A DNA stretch of 64,000 bases from positions 343,577 to 407,576 of the forward strand of contig NZ_FOCT01000002.1 of the NCBI RefSeq assembly GCF_900110185.1, written 5' to 3'. The notes beneath the pieces were generated by a model. That model saw nothing but the letters and a program-made list of their open reading frames with translations, searched no databases and was not told the DNA's origin. The DNA is from Nitrosospira multiformis. Its GTDB lineage: Bacteria > Pseudomonadota > Gammaproteobacteria > Burkholderiales > Nitrosomonadaceae. Shown here piece after piece: positions 9,862 through 20,465 of the stretch (the first letter of the stretch is position 1; each line of letters opens with the position of its first letter). The position numbers and the translations under genes were made by a program.

Positions 9862-10134
9862 TTAGCCAACGCCACACATCCGCCGATTGCCCCCTTTCAC
9901 GACGAGAATGTGCAACTCTTCGTCCTGAATGTCGCAGGTGATTCGGTAATCTCCAACACGGTAGCGCCAGTAGCCGAAAAATTGAGAAGCAAGCAAGGGT
10001 TCGCCGAGGCAGCGCGCATCTTCCAGGAGTACGATGCGCTCGCTCAGGTATCTCAGAAGGCGCTGGCGTGCCTGGGGCTCCATCTTATCCAGATCCCGTT
10101 GCGCCGCCGGATTGAAACTAATCCTGTATGTCAT
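9862..10134 (-). CDS. RelE/ParE-family toxin
   Basis: The 90-residue protein fits the RelE/ParE fold: YRISFNPAAQRDLDKM at the N terminus, then a middle SQFFGYWRYRVGDYRITCDI, and a short end with HILVVKGGNRR. The RYRVGDYRI block is the best family marker. RelE-type toxins cleave mRNA at the ribosome; ParE-type members poison gyrase, and the sequence alone does not decide. Its start overlaps the end of the upstream antitoxin gene by 17 bases, typical of a coupled toxin-antitoxin operon. It converges with msrAB, 13 bases away. Confidence 0.85.
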   Translation of the reverse strand: MTYRISFNPAAQRDLDKMEPQARQRLLRYLSERIVLLEDARCLGEPLLASQFFGYWRYRVGDYRITCDIQDEELHILVVKGGNRRMCGVG

Positions 10135-10375
10135 ACTTCCTCATGATGTCCTCAAGCGGAATCATCTTTTCACCTTTGAGACGGGAAAGCATGACTACCC
10201 GGTCAGCTTCAAGCGCATCTTCCAGCGCTTCGATGCCGTTCCGCGCAAGTTCGATCAGATAATATTGCTTGTTATGACCGTATTCCTCCACGAGCCGGGT
10301 TAGCCGCTCGTCGATATCCGGACCGAGACGGACGGTGATTTCATTGATTGCTTCGGGTTCAGGCGGGGTGCTCAT
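10118..10375 (-). CDS. RelB/DinJ-like ribbon-helix-helix antitoxin
   Basis: With a start at MSTPPEPEA the protein has 85 residues. EITVRLGPDIDERLTRLV gives the beta strand and helix of a ribbon-helix-helix DNA-binding domain. The acidic and basic C-terminal tail (LKGEKMIPLEDIMRKYDIQD) would wrap the toxin. It should neutralise the downstream RelE-like toxin and repress the operon. The same frame stays open upstream to an ATG at 10507, adding 44 residues (KMKEELDALRKYRDTLP) that do not resemble an antitoxin. The shorter start is preferred on family length, but its ribosome site is weak. Confidence 0.75.
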   Translation of the reverse strand: MSTPPEPEAINEITVRLGPDIDERLTRLVEEYGHNKQYYLIELARNGIEALEDALEADRVVMLSRLKGEKMIPLEDIMRKYDIQD

Positions 10376-11226
10376 GCGGTCTTCTTCATTTCGTGCCGCC
10401 GGGCCCTGGCGGTTGAATTTGAAAACGGCCGGGAGCGTATCCCGATATTTGCGCAACGCGTCGAGTTCTTCTTTCATTTTATCCACCCTTTTATATTGAG
10501 CTGTCATTTGTCCTTCCCTTGTCCGGCGATCGTGATTTCCGTTGGCTCCATTTCATGATTTTCAGGAGCTATATATATTAAAAAAATTAGAGAATGTTCG
10601 CGCGATGGATAGTTTATAAATTGACTGATATTTTTTACTTATTGAAAGAAACGCAACGTGTATTCCGGGATGACGAGTTTGATATCCCGGGTGATAGTGT
10701 AGTGCATCACCGGAAAGCCCGGCAGACAAAGCTCAGGAGACAGAGTGTAGGCGGAAAACGTATTTGATGCTCTGTCCGACTCAAGGCCTCCCGCTCCTGG
10801 CCCCTGTTCTCCCTGTCCCGGCTTTTCTTTGATTTGATTTCTGCCTCAGGCTTCTCCCAGCTCTCTACCCACCGCCTCTACTCTTGCTTTGGCTCGACTC
10901 ATCTCACCTGTTCAGTAAGTCAAGCTCAGGTATTATTGTGTTGTGGGCAATATTGGAACTGCTTTTCTGTGAACAGAGGAGGTGGGCGGCGCTGGTCACA
11001 AGGCCAGTGCCAGTAAAGGGTTTTGAAAGAAGATTTCCTGAATGATCAGCCCAGGGCCAAACGAAAGTCAGGAAGGTTTATGCTTCTGCTGGTGAAGCAC
11101 GGGAACTCCCTGAATCCAGGAATAACCCTGTGGGAGCCCTCGCTGGACGGGGCCTTATCCATTCATCAGGCGTCCATCAGATTTGAAGCAACCTGTCTGT
11201 CGTCTCATAGGAGATAGGAGACGCAT
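10376..11226. other. Long stretch without a convincing gene
   Basis: About 850 bases lie between the antitoxin and the next gene. The frame upstream of the antitoxin is open to 10507. Plus-strand frames at 10834-11016 and 11023-11217 encode short serine/cysteine-rich or unremarkable peptides without domain signs. An AT-rich patch near 10570-10590 (TATATATTAAAAAAATTAG) could serve as promoter for the toxin-antitoxin operon on the minus strand. Nothing else was recognised. Confidence 0.4.
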
Positions 11227-11622
11227 TCATTTTCGTAATTCGCAATCCCCCAGACGTTCGCATACGGCGAGCAGGTCAATATCAGTGTGGCCTGTTTGAT
11301 CAATGAAGGCAATTGCCATTTCTTCCCGGTAATCATAACCACCGCCCCCGGTCTTTCTGAACGCTAATCCGCCGGAGAATGAAGCTTCTTCATCTTTCAT
11401 GAGTCCCACGCGTACGGCGGTTCTGGGTGACATATATCCGTCCGCTGTGTAGAAAAAGACGCTGTGACGCAGGGCTGCAGCCAGTACCCATGCGACAATC
11501 ACGGTACTCGATATCGCAACAGCAGTAGTGATAGCGGCTAGTTTCATTAAATAAATTTTCTTCTGGGCGAAGTAGAGCGATGGCTGGTAAACCTTCAAAC
11601 GGATAGTCATCCGGCTACTCAT
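11227..11622 (-). CDS. Hypothetical membrane-anchored protein
   Basis: The frame encodes 131 residues, with an alternative start at Met26 (base 11547). One hydrophobic segment (about 28-49, MKLAAITTAVAISSTVIVAW) is followed by a soluble part of about 80 residues with a glycine stretch (KTGGGGYDY) and a cysteine pair (CERLGDC) near the end. The layout suggests a single-pass protein with its C-terminal domain outside the cytoplasm. No family was recognised, and neither start has a good ribosome site. Confidence 0.55.
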   Translation of the reverse strand: MSSRMTIRLKVYQPSLYFAQKKIYLMKLAAITTAVAISSTVIVAWVLAAALRHSVFFYTADGYMSPRTAVRVGLMKDEEASFSGGLAFRKTGGGGYDYREEMAIAFIDQTGHTDIDLLAVCERLGDCELRK

Positions 11623-11645
11623 TAGCTGCCGGCTTTACAACAAAA

Positions 11646-11673
11646 ACCCCATCCCTATGAAAGCGAATGGGGT
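11646..11673 (-). terminator. Candidate intrinsic terminator on the minus strand
   Basis: The stem ACCCCAT (11646-11652) pairs with ATGGGGT (11667-11673). Read on the minus strand the stem is followed directly by TTTTTG. It lies downstream of the 25-codon frame at 11749-11826 and before the gene at 11227-11622, so it could end a short transcript carrying the small frame. Confidence 0.55.
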
Positions 11674-11748
11674 GTACCGCCAGCCGTTACAATCTGGACC
11701 ATTCAGGGGTTACAGGAGGAGGAGCCATTCCCCTTAGCGGTCTCAAGA

Positions 11749-11826
11749 TCAGAGGAACGCTGCCGCCACCAGTGCTACCGTCATACCCATCAAATAGGAA
11801 ACGGTAAGAAGTTTTCCCATTTTCAT
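11749..11826 (-). CDS. Candidate small membrane peptide, 25 residues
   Basis: The frame reads MKMGKLLTVSYLMGMTVALV followed by AAAFL and a TGA stop. A lysine-containing start and one hydrophobic helix are typical of small single-pass membrane proteins. A strong ribosome site (TAAGGAGAAAGGGCG before ATG) sits at normal spacing, and a terminator-like hairpin lies about 75 bases downstream. No family was recognised. It could also be a leader peptide. Confidence 0.5.
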   Translation of the reverse strand: MKMGKLLTVSYLMGMTVALVAAAFL

Positions 11827-12421
11827 CGCCCTTTCTCCTTATGGTGAAAGACACGTCTATCATAGCTGTATTGTTAAGAATTTGTTATTTTTTTGTGATA
11901 CTACTGTGTAGGACACTTATTGATCAGCCAGGTTCCCTTCAAAGAATTTCTTCTGAAATTCGGAAAGAATGGCTGACGAAGCTGGAGGCGGCGAACGATG
12001 TTCGCTGGAGTGAGGGTCGCTGCGTAATGGTATGGTAATACGGCAATAGCAGGCAGCAGGGAAAACTGTTAATGCACATGTCTCGCCTTCCTCTCCTCTA
12101 TGACACTTATAGAAAACAGGACAAGCGGAATAGTTCCGCTTCGCAGCTTCAACTTCGGGGTGGGACAGATACTATACTATTTTGGCAAAACCGGCTTGCT
12201 ACCTGCTATCCTTGTTCTATTGACGACTTGCATGAGCCAGATGCCGTAATCGCTTATAACCGCTGCTTGTAGTCATCGAGGCATGGCACAATCCCTCCAA
12301 GCCCGGTTCCATGTTGTATATCCTTTTTCCATGGAGACTATGGGACTGGGGCAAGGGTTTCTATCAGGGCAAAGATAAAGCATTCCCGCTCGTTCCCGGT
12401 TCATCCAGTCCAGTCATTGAC
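11827..12421. other. Intergenic stretch of about 600 bases without a supported gene
   Basis: Short open frames on the plus strand (11841-12038, 12072-12272) have no domain signs or ribosome sites. The region holds an 8-base inverted repeat AAGCGGAA-TAG-TTCCGCTT at 12123-12141. It probably contains the promoter of the small peptide frame and the 3' end of the gatB transcript. Confidence 0.4.
12123..12141. repeat. Short inverted repeat, 8-base arms
   Basis: AAGCGGAA (12123-12130) and TTCCGCTT (12134-12141) are exact reverse complements around TAG. There is no T-run after it on either strand. It may be a small operator or chance. Confidence 0.4.
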
Positions 12422-13912
12422 CTATTCCGTCAGCTTCTTCCTCAATATCTCATTCACCTGCGCTGGATTCGCCTTGCCTCTGGCGGCCTTCATCACTTGG
12501 CCCACCAGTGCGTTGAAGGCTTTTTCCTTGCCTGCCTTGAATTCCTCTACCGATTTCGGGTTGGCGGCCAGCACTTCATATACCAAATTCTCCAATGCGC
12601 TTGAATCGGATATCTGTCTCAGTCCCTGTGAATCGATGATTCGGTCTGCAAGGCCCTCATCCACTCCCTCGCGATTCTTCCATGAGATGCTCTCCGCATC
12701 TGCCTGCGCCCACATCTGTCTGAACACATCCTTGGCGATCTTTCCAGAAATGGTTCCATCCTTGATGCGCAGAAGAAGTTGCGCAAGCTGTGCAGGAGAT
12801 AACGGACAGACATCGAACGACCTTCCTTCATTATTGAGATAAGCCGATACCTCTCCCATTACCCAGTTTGCGCACAGTTTAGGGTCGGAAGGAAGTTTTC
12901 CTACGACTGCCTCATAATATTCCGAGATGTCACGGTCTGCGGTGAGCAAGAGCGCGTCGTACATGGAAAGTCCATAGTCATGCTCGAGCCGCGTTCGCAT
13001 TTGCTGCGGCAGTTCAGGCAGCCCTTTCTTCACTTCCTCGATCCAGTTCCCGGATATCTCGAGCGGCAGCAGATCCGGATCTGGAAAATAGCGGTAATCC
13101 TGCGCGTCTTCCTTGCTTCGCATCGCGCGCGTTTCACCCTTTTCCGGATCGAAGAGGCGCGTCTGTTGCTGTATGGACCCTCCGTCTTCGAGGATTTCGA
13201 TCTGCCGCCTGGCCTCGTAATCGATCGCCTTCTCGAGAAAACGGAACGAGTTGAGGTTCTTTATTTCACAGCGGGTACCAAGCTTGTCCGATCCCCGGAG
13301 ACGCACAGACACGTTGGCATCGCAGCGAAAGGAACCCTCCTGCATGTTGCCATCGCAGATGCCGATCCAGCGGACGAGCGTATGCAGTGTCTTTGCATAC
13401 GCCACGGCTTCAACACTGCTGCGCATATCCGGTTCGGAAACGATCTCAAGCAGAGGTGTGCCGGCGCGATTGAGATCGATGCCGCTCATGCCGTGAAAAT
13501 CCTCGTGCAACGACTTGCCGGCATCCTCCTCCAGATGTGCCCGCACGAGACGCACGATTTTTTCCTGCTCTTTTCCATCCTGGACGATCTGAAGCTGGAT
13601 GTGCCCTCCCTCGACCACCGGCAATTCGTATTGGCTGATCTGATAACCTTTGGGCAGGTCCGGGTAAAAATAATTCTTGCGGGCAAAAATGGAAGGCGAA
13701 TTGACTTTTGCTCCCACTGCCAAGCCAAACCTGATTGCACGCTCCACCGCGCCCCGGTTCAATACCGGCAGCACACCGGGCAGCGCGAGATCGACAGCGC
13801 AGGCTTCGGCGTTGGGCGCGGCGCCAAAAGCAGTCGAAGCGCCGGAGAATATTTTGGACTCGGTCGAGAGCTGGGCATGAACCTCAAGACCGATAACGGT
13901 TTCCCATTGCAT
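12422..13912 (-). CDS. gatB: Asp-tRNA(Asn)/Glu-tRNA(Gln) amidotransferase subunit B
   Basis: The 496-residue protein begins [20 protein letters not shown], the standard GatB start. It also shows [35 protein letters not shown] and, near the C terminus, the GatB/YqeY tail ending VNEILRKKL. GatB binds the mischarged tRNA, phosphorylates the acyl group and passes it to ammonia coming from GatA. It is slightly longer than the usual 475-480 residues. It is the last gene of gatC-gatA-gatB, 91 bases after gatA. Confidence 0.97.
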   Translation of the reverse strand: MQWETVIGLEVHAQLSTESKIFSGASTAFGAAPNAEACAVDLALPGVLPVLNRGAVERAIRFGLAVGAKVNSPSIFARKNYFYPDLPKGYQISQYELPVVEGGHIQLQIVQDGKEQEKIVRLVRAHLEEDAGKSLHEDFHGMSGIDLNRAGTPLLEIVSEPDMRSSVEAVAYAKTLHTLVRWIGICDGNMQEGSFRCDANVSVRLRGSDKLGTRCEIKNLNSFRFLEKAIDYEARRQIEILEDGGSIQQQTRLFDPEKGETRAMRSKEDAQDYRYFPDPDLLPLEISGNWIEEVKKGLPELPQQMRTRLEHDYGLSMYDALLLTADRDISEYYEAVVGKLPSDPKLCANWVMGEVSAYLNNEGRSFDVCPLSPAQLAQLLLRIKDGTISGKIAKDVFRQMWAQADAESISWKNREGVDEGLADRIIDSQGLRQISDSSALENLVYEVLAANPKSVEEFKAGKEKAFNALVGQVMKAARGKANPAQVNEILRKKLTE

Positions 13913-14003
13913 TTTAGAATACCTTTTTCTGATACGGATGCTTTATGAGGGACGAGTAGCAGCTTGAACTGAGCCGCTCCCCCCAACTGACCAATCTACT
14001 CCT

Positions 14004-15455
14004 CTACTCCTTTGGCATCCGTGTGTGCCAATCTGATTCAAGCTGATATTGATGGGCCACGTTCAACATTTGTGCCTCGGCAAAATAATTGCCGATGATG
14101 TGCAATCCAACCGGTCTGTTTTTATGCCCGAAGCCAACCGGAATGGACATCGCAGGCAGGCCTGCCAGGTTGACCGCAATGGTGTAGGCATCGGATAAGT
14201 ACATCTGAACCGGGTCGCTGCTCCTCTCCCCGAGGTCGAATGCCACTGTAGGAGAAGTCGGCCCCATGATGACGTCGCACTGCTTGAATGCCTCGGCGAA
14301 ATCCTGTGCCATGAGGCGACGCAGCTTCTGCGCCTGGATGTAGTACGCATCATAATACCCATGCGACAGCACATAAGTGCCGATCAGGATGCGGCGTTTC
14401 ACCTCTGAACCAAAGCCCTGCGCACGGGTTTTCCGATACATGTCGTTGAGATCCAGGTAATCGGGAGCACGATAACCGTAGCGTACGCCATCAAAGCGCG
14501 ACAGGTTGCTCGAAGCTTCGGCGGGAGCAAGCACGTAATAAACCGGAACCGAAAGCTTCGTATTGGGCAGCGACACCTCCACCGTTTCGGCTCCCAGCTT
14601 GCGATACTGGCCGATGGCGGCTTCTACCGCGCGCGCCACATCCTCGTCTATTTCCTTGACGAAATATTCCTTTGGCAGGCCAATGCGCAGACCGTCGAGC
14701 GGCTTTTCCAGGTCGCGCGTGTAATCTTCCGGTTCGCGCTCGAGACTGGTTGAATCGCGGGCATCGAACCCTGCCATGACGTTGAGCATCAGCGCCAGGT
14801 CTTCCGCTGATTTAGCCATCGGCCCACCCTGATCGAGGCTGGATGCGAAGGCGACCATGCCATAGCGCGATACCAGCCCGTACGTCGGCTTGAGGCCCGA
14901 AATGCCGCATAACGCCGCCGGTTGCCGGATTGAGCCACCGGTGTCCGTCCCGGTCGCGGCAGGCGCCATACGTGCTGCCACCGCGCAGGCGGAACCGCCG
15001 GAGCTTCCCCCTGGCACGGCTGCGGTATCCCAGGGATTTTTTACCGGCCCGTAAAAGGAAGTTTCATTGCTGGAACCCATGGCGAATTCGTCCATATTGG
15101 TTTTACCAATATTGACTGCGCCCACGGCATTGAAGCGCCCGATCACGTGGGCGTCATAGGGCGAGATGAAATTCGACAGCATTTTCGATCCGCAGGTAGT
15201 GAGCCAGCCCTTGGTACAGAAGATATCCTTTTGTGCAATGGGAATGCCGGTCAGGGGTTGGCCGCGCCCGGATCCGATCAAGATGTCCGCCGCCTGCGCC
15301 TGAGCGAGGCTCGTCCTTTCATCGAGAGTGATGAAGGCGTTGTATTCGGGATTAAGCGCTCGGGAACGCTTGAGAAATTCACTGGTCAACTCAACGCTGG
15401 AAATTTTCCTTGCGGCAAGCATCGCGGAAAGTTGCTTGAGGCTGGCGTTCAACAT
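14004..15455 (-). CDS. gatA: Asp-tRNA(Asn)/Glu-tRNA(Gln) amidotransferase subunit A
   Basis: This 483-residue amidase-signature protein carries the catalytic Lys in AQKDIFC and the Ser pair in [13 protein letters not shown] and [13 protein letters not shown]. It releases ammonia from glutamine and channels it to GatB, so that Glu-tRNA(Gln) or Asp-tRNA(Asn) is amidated. Length and order (gatC-gatA-gatB) are normal. The gene lies 105 bases after gatC. Confidence 0.98.
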   Translation of the reverse strand: MLNASLKQLSAMLAARKISSVELTSEFLKRSRALNPEYNAFITLDERTSLAQAQAADILIGSGRGQPLTGIPIAQKDIFCTKGWLTTCGSKMLSNFISPYDAHVIGRFNAVGAVNIGKTNMDEFAMGSSNETSFYGPVKNPWDTAAVPGGSSGGSACAVAARMAPAATGTDTGGSIRQPAALCGISGLKPTYGLVSRYGMVAFASSLDQGGPMAKSAEDLALMLNVMAGFDARDSTSLEREPEDYTRDLEKPLDGLRIGLPKEYFVKEIDEDVARAVEAAIGQYRKLGAETVEVSLPNTKLSVPVYYVLAPAEASSNLSRFDGVRYGYRAPDYLDLNDMYRKTRAQGFGSEVKRRILIGTYVLSHGYYDAYYIQAQKLRRLMAQDFAEAFKQCDVIMGPTSPTVAFDLGERSSDPVQMYLSDAYTIAVNLAGLPAMSIPVGFGHKNRPVGLHIIGNYFAEAQMLNVAHQYQLESDWHTRMPKE

Positions 15456-15560
15456 GGCTGGTTTTCGCTGGATGAAGCAAAATGAAGCAAAACGTGAAAA
15501 GGCTCCTGGAAGGAGAATAGAAATTACAGGGGAGCGGTCACGCAGGGATCCTGCGTTGGG

Positions 15561-15848
15561 TTACTCGATGACTTTAGGCACCAGATAAAGTCCCGCTTCT
15601 ACCTGGGGAGCTACCGACTGGAACAGCTCGCGCTGATCGATTTCCGTGACGGCATCTGCTCGCAGACGCTGCATTACATCCTGCGCATGCGACATGGGGG
15701 TTATCGCGGATGTATCCACTGCCTGCATCTGCTCGATGAGGTCAAATATGCCTGATAACTGGATCAATGCCTTGCGCGCCTCATCTTCGCTGATCTCGAT
15801 GCGCGCCAGATTTGCAACACGTTTCACATCATCCAGAGACAGAGACAT
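15561..15848 (-). CDS. gatC: Asp-tRNA(Asn)/Glu-tRNA(Gln) amidotransferase subunit C
   Basis: This 95-residue protein has the typical start [20 protein letters not shown], a middle part with [12 protein letters not shown] and [17 protein letters not shown], and an end with [13 protein letters not shown]. It stabilises the GatA-GatB interface. It is the first gene of the minus-strand gat operon. Only 111 bases separate it from mreB on the other strand, so the two promoters share a short divergent region. Confidence 0.96.
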   Translation of the reverse strand: MSLSLDDVKRVANLARIEISEDEARKALIQLSGIFDLIEQMQAVDTSAITPMSHAQDVMQRLRADAVTEIDQRELFQSVAPQVEAGLYLVPKVIE

Positions 15849-15956
15849 TTCCGGCTAAATCCTTTATAACCCTTATATTCAAATAGCTAATAGAGTATCA
15901 TAGCCCGATTCTTTTCACCTGCTTTTAATCACTATCCTCCGCGACGGACTCCGTAA

Positions 15957-17018
<1,062 letters not shown>

Positions 17019-17113
17019 TAACCTTTATAACTGCGCTACTGCCACCTTTCACTACCGCCTTCAATGCACCGTACCTTCCAGTACCTGAAAATCGGGAACA
17101 TAAAACTTCGCAC

Positions 17114-18010
17114 ATGATAGAAATCTCTCCCCGGTTTTTCAGGCACAGCCCCAGTTTACTGGCTCGGACGGCTTTTTTTGTCATGCTGTCATTGCTTCTG
17201 ATGGCACTGGATAGCCGATCCAAATATCTCGGGGGCGTGCGGGAAATTTTTTCCGTGATAGTTTATCCGCTGCAGAAACTGGCTCATGTGCCCATGTCAA
17301 TGTACGATGCCACAAGCGAACTCTTCCAGCATGGCGAGATAGCGGAGGAAAATGCACGTCTCAAGCAGCAGCATCTCGTTGACAAAGGCCAGCTCCTCCG
17401 GCTGCGTGCGCTGGAAGCCGAGAATACCCAGCTGCGCAAGCTCCTGAATGCGACTCAGCGTATTGAAAACAAGGCAACAGTGGCGGAAATCCTGCGCGTG
17501 CCGCATGATCCATTCAATCGCAAGGTATTGCTTGACAAGGGCAGCATGGCCGGAATCGAGTCGGGGCAGGTCGTCGTAGATGATATGGGGGTGGTGGGGC
17601 AGGTTACCCGCAATTACCCGCTGGCCTCGGAAGTGACTCTCCTCACGGACAGGGACCATTCCGTTCCCGTGCAGGTGGTACGCAACGGCCTGCGCTCGAT
17701 CATATCAGGTACCGGCAGGGAAGGAGTGCTGGAGTTGAGGTATATGGCAATCAACACTGACATTCAGGAAGGGGACGTGCTGGTTACATCCGGGATAGAT
17801 GGCATCTATCCCCCGGGGCTTCCCGTTGCTGCAGTATCCCAGATCGAGCGTAATCCCAATTATATCTTTGCGCGCATCATCTGCACGCCTGCTTCCGGTG
17901 TGAATCAGAATCGGCAGCTGTTAATCCTTTCCACGCGGGCGCCTCGTACCGGAACACCGGCAGAAGCAACCAAAATGAAGCCCCGCCCCCAGGAAGCGAG
18001 AAGACAGTGA
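17114..18010 (+). CDS. mreC: Rod-shape determining protein MreC
   Basis: The 298-residue protein has a short cytoplasmic start, one membrane segment (about 17-37, LARTAFFVMLSLLLMALDSR), a coiled coil (about 68-105, with EENARLKQQ and LRLRALEAENTQLRKLL) and the periplasmic beta-rich MreC domain (VVVDDMGVVGQV, SGIDGIYPPGLPVA). It links the MreB filament to PBP2 in the periplasm. The stop overlaps the mreD start (GTGA). Confidence 0.96.
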   Translation: MIEISPRFFRHSPSLLARTAFFVMLSLLLMALDSRSKYLGGVREIFSVIVYPLQKLAHVPMSMYDATSELFQHGEIAEENARLKQQHLVDKGQLLRLRALEAENTQLRKLLNATQRIENKATVAEILRVPHDPFNRKVLLDKGSMAGIESGQVVVDDMGVVGQVTRNYPLASEVTLLTDRDHSVPVQVVRNGLRSIISGTGREGVLELRYMAINTDIQEGDVLVTSGIDGIYPPGLPVAAVSQIERNPNYIFARIICTPASGVNQNRQLLILSTRAPRTGTPAEATKMKPRPQEARRQ

Positions 18011-18528
18011 CGCTCGCTAATTCATCCAGGCACGAAATTCTGATGCCAGCCAAAGGCTGGTTCATCATGCTCAGCCTGATCGTGGCGCTACTCCTGAATC
18101 TCATACCGCTGACAGGCACCGCTCGGACGCTGCAGCCCGATTTTGTCGCGTTGGTGATGCTTTACTGGTATGTCAATGAACCCCAGCGTGTGGGCATCGG
18201 CATGGCATTCTGGATGGGTCTGCTCATGGATCTCAGCAATGCCAGTACCTTCGGGCAACACGCGCTCGGGTACAGCGTAATGGCGTTCATGGCACTGATC
18301 TTCAACCGGCGCATGGGTATCTTCGAAGGATATAAACAAGCTCCCCAGATAGGACTGGTTCTGCTTTCAGGACAGATCGTCACACTTCTTGCCGGGCTGT
18401 TTGCCGGTTCTCCTTTCCCCGGCTGGAACTTCTTTCTTGGCAGCATTGTCGGCATGTTACTGTGGCCGCTTCTCTCAGCCATATTGAGGGTGCCGCAGAA
18501 ACCCTGGTCTGCTTCCGATGCAAGATGA
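18007..18528 (+). CDS. mreD: Rod-shape determining membrane protein MreD
   Basis: This 173-residue protein is almost entirely hydrophobic, with about five membrane segments. PDFVALVMLYWYVNEPQRVGIG and GLLMDLSNASTFGQHALGYS match the MreD family. It belongs to the elongasome. The start is GTG, overlapping the mreC stop by 4 bases, and its own stop overlaps the mrdA start (ATGA), so both junctions look translationally coupled. Confidence 0.95.
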   Translation: MTLANSSRHEILMPAKGWFIMLSLIVALLLNLIPLTGTARTLQPDFVALVMLYWYVNEPQRVGIGMAFWMGLLMDLSNASTFGQHALGYSVMAFMALIFNRRMGIFEGYKQAPQIGLVLLSGQIVTLLAGLFAGSPFPGWNFFLGSIVGMLLWPLLSAILRVPQKPWSASDAR

Positions 18529-20465
18529 ATCACAGAATCGAGCTTCGAAGCTACTCGCGTGAGTTACACAATTTCCGCCTGCGGCTGGCGATAAGCGCCG
18601 GCTTCATGCTGCTGCTCTTCCTGCTGCTGTTCGCACGCTTCTTTTACCTGCAGGTTTCTCAGCGTGATCACTATCACACGCTGGCGGAAGCCAATCGCAT
18701 TTCCATTGCGCCGATCGTTCCCAACCGCGGCCTGATTTTTGACCGCAATGGCGTCGTGCTCGCTCATAATTATTCTGCCTATACACTCGAAATCGTTCCG
18801 AGCAGGATCGGAAATCTCGAGCGCCTCATCAATGAGCTGACGACGGTAGTGGAGATCTCCGCGCGTGACCGCAAGCGCTTCAAGAAATTGATGGAGGAGA
18901 ACAGAAGATTCGAAAGCTTGCCTATTCGCACGCGATTATCGGACGTGGAGGTTGCCCGCTTCGCCGCCAACCGCTATCGCTTTCCGGGAGTGGAAATCAA
19001 GGCGCGACCGTTCCGCCAGTATCCCAAAGGCGAGTTCGCCTCTCACGTGGTGGGTTACATAGGGCGCATCAATGACAAGGATCTGGAACGGCTGGAGGCT
19101 GACAGCGAACTCGCCAATTACCGCGGTTCCCAGCACATGGGAAAAATCGGCATCGAACAGAGCTACGAGAGGGAATTGCACGGCATCACCGGAATCGAGG
19201 AGATGGAAACCGACGCAGGCGGCCGTGCAATTCGCGTCATATCCCGCACGCCGCCGATTGCGGGCAGGAATCTCAAGCTATCGCTCGATTTCAAATTGCA
19301 GGAAGTCGCGGAAAAGGCGTTTGGCGACCGGCGTGGCGCACTTGTCGCCATAGAACCGGCAACGGGAGACGTGCTCGCGTTCGTGAGCAGACCGGGGTTC
19401 GATCCGAATCTTTTTGTAGACGGGATCGACACCGAGAATTGGGAATTGCTGAACAATTCCATCGACCGGCCGCTGAACAATCGCGCTTTGCGTGGCGTAT
19501 ACCCGCCCGGCTCGACGTTCAAACCCTTCATGGCTCTGGCTGGTCTGGAACTCAAGAAGCGTTGGCCGGGAAGCGCAATCAGCGATCCCGGCTACTTCAG
19601 TCTGCCCGGAAGCACTCACCGTTTTCGCGACTGGAAAGCCGGCGGTCACGGCCTCGTGGATCTTCACAAATCGTTGGTTATCTCCTGCGACACTTATTAC
19701 TATTCGCTGGCTCATGACCTCGGGATCGATAATATCTACAATTTTACCAGTCAGTTCGGGTTGGGGAAAAAGACTGGGATCGATATCGAAGGCGAAGCCG
19801 CCGGCTTGTTGCCCTCTCAAGAGTGGAAAATGCAACGGCATAAACAGAACTGGTTTGCGGGCGATACGATTTCTGTGGGGATTGGCCAGGGTTATAATCT
19901 CACCACGCCGCTGCAACTAGCATTTGCAACCGCTGTGCTCGCCGGCAACGGCGCTGCGTTCCGTCCCCATCTCGTCAAGCAGGTCCTGGACAGTAACAAC
20001 CGGATCGTACGGGAATTCGGCACAAGTCCGCTGTACCGACTCAAACTCGATCCCGCCAATTTGAAGGCGGTACATAATGCGCTGGTCGATGTAACCCGTC
20101 CGGGCGGCACAGCCGCGGTCGCCGGTGCAGGGGCCGCTTATACCTTTGCCGGAAAAACGGGGACTGCGCAGGTGGTGGGGGTAAAACAGGGGGAAAAGTA
20201 TGAGGAAAGCAAGCTCGATGAACGCCATCGTGATCATGCGCTTTTTATAAGCTACGCCCCCGCTGAAAACCCCAAAATTGCGCTGTCCGTACTGGTGGAA
20301 AATGGCGGCCATGGCGGTTCGGCAGCGGCGCCGATTGCCCGCGTGGTGATGGATTACTATCTGCTGGGTAAACTGCCTAAAGAAGCAGCTGCCCGGCCTG
20401 TCGATCAGGTGGACGAAGAGGAGGATGAGGAGCACCAGCAGAACCGGGAGGACGGGCATGGCTAG
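18525..20465 (+). CDS. mrdA: Penicillin-binding protein 2, peptidoglycan transpeptidase
   Basis: The start chosen is MNHRIELRSY at 18525, overlapping the mreD stop (ATGA); a longer frame exists from 18462 but would run into mreD. The 646-residue protein has one N-terminal membrane segment, a dimerisation domain with NRGLIFDRNG, and a transpeptidase domain with the active-site PPGSTFKPF (SxxK), SCDTYYY (SxD) and KTGTAQV. It cross-links lateral-wall peptidoglycan during elongation with RodA. The C-terminal tail is acidic (QVDEEEDEEHQQN). Confidence 0.97.
   Translation: MNHRIELRSYSRELHNFRLRLAISAGFMLLLFLLLFARFFYLQVSQRDHYHTLAEANRISIAPIVPNRGLIFDRNGVVLAHNYSAYTLEIVPSRIGNLERLINELTTVVEISARDRKRFKKLMEENRRFESLPIRTRLSDVEVARFAANRYRFPGVEIKARPFRQYPKGEFASHVVGYIGRINDKDLERLEADSELANYRGSQHMGKIGIEQSYERELHGITGIEEMETDAGGRAIRVISRTPPIAGRNLKLSLDFKLQEVAEKAFGDRRGALVAIEPATGDVLAFVSRPGFDPNLFVDGIDTENWELLNNSIDRPLNNRALRGVYPPGSTFKPFMALAGLELKKRWPGSAISDPGYFSLPGSTHRFRDWKAGGHGLVDLHKSLVISCDTYYYSLAHDLGIDNIYNFTSQFGLGKKTGIDIEGEAAGLLPSQEWKMQRHKQNWFAGDTISVGIGQGYNLTTPLQLAFATAVLAGNGAAFRPHLVKQVLDSNNRIVREFGTSPLYRLKLDPANLKAVHNALVDVTRPGGTAAVAGAGAAYTFAGKTGTAQVVGVKQGEKYEESKLDERHRDHALFISYAPAENPKIALSVLVENGGHGGSAAAPIARVVMDYYLLGKLPKEAAARPVDQVDEEEDEEHQQNREDGHG

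Noticed and set aside
10834..11217. Two short plus-strand frames (60 and 64 codons)
   Set aside because: Low-complexity or unremarkable peptides without ribosome sites or neighbours supporting them.
11841..12272. Plus-strand frames of 65 and 66 codons
   Set aside because: No conserved features; the first overlaps the upstream side of the better-supported minus-strand micro-gene.
12980..13948. 322-codon open frame on the plus strand opposite gatB
   Set aside because: It lies entirely over gatB, whose protein is clearly recognised; the plus frame has no domain signs or ribosome site.
18462..18524. Upstream extension of mrdA
   Set aside because: It would lie inside mreD; the ATGA overlap at 18525 gives the expected PBP2 start.
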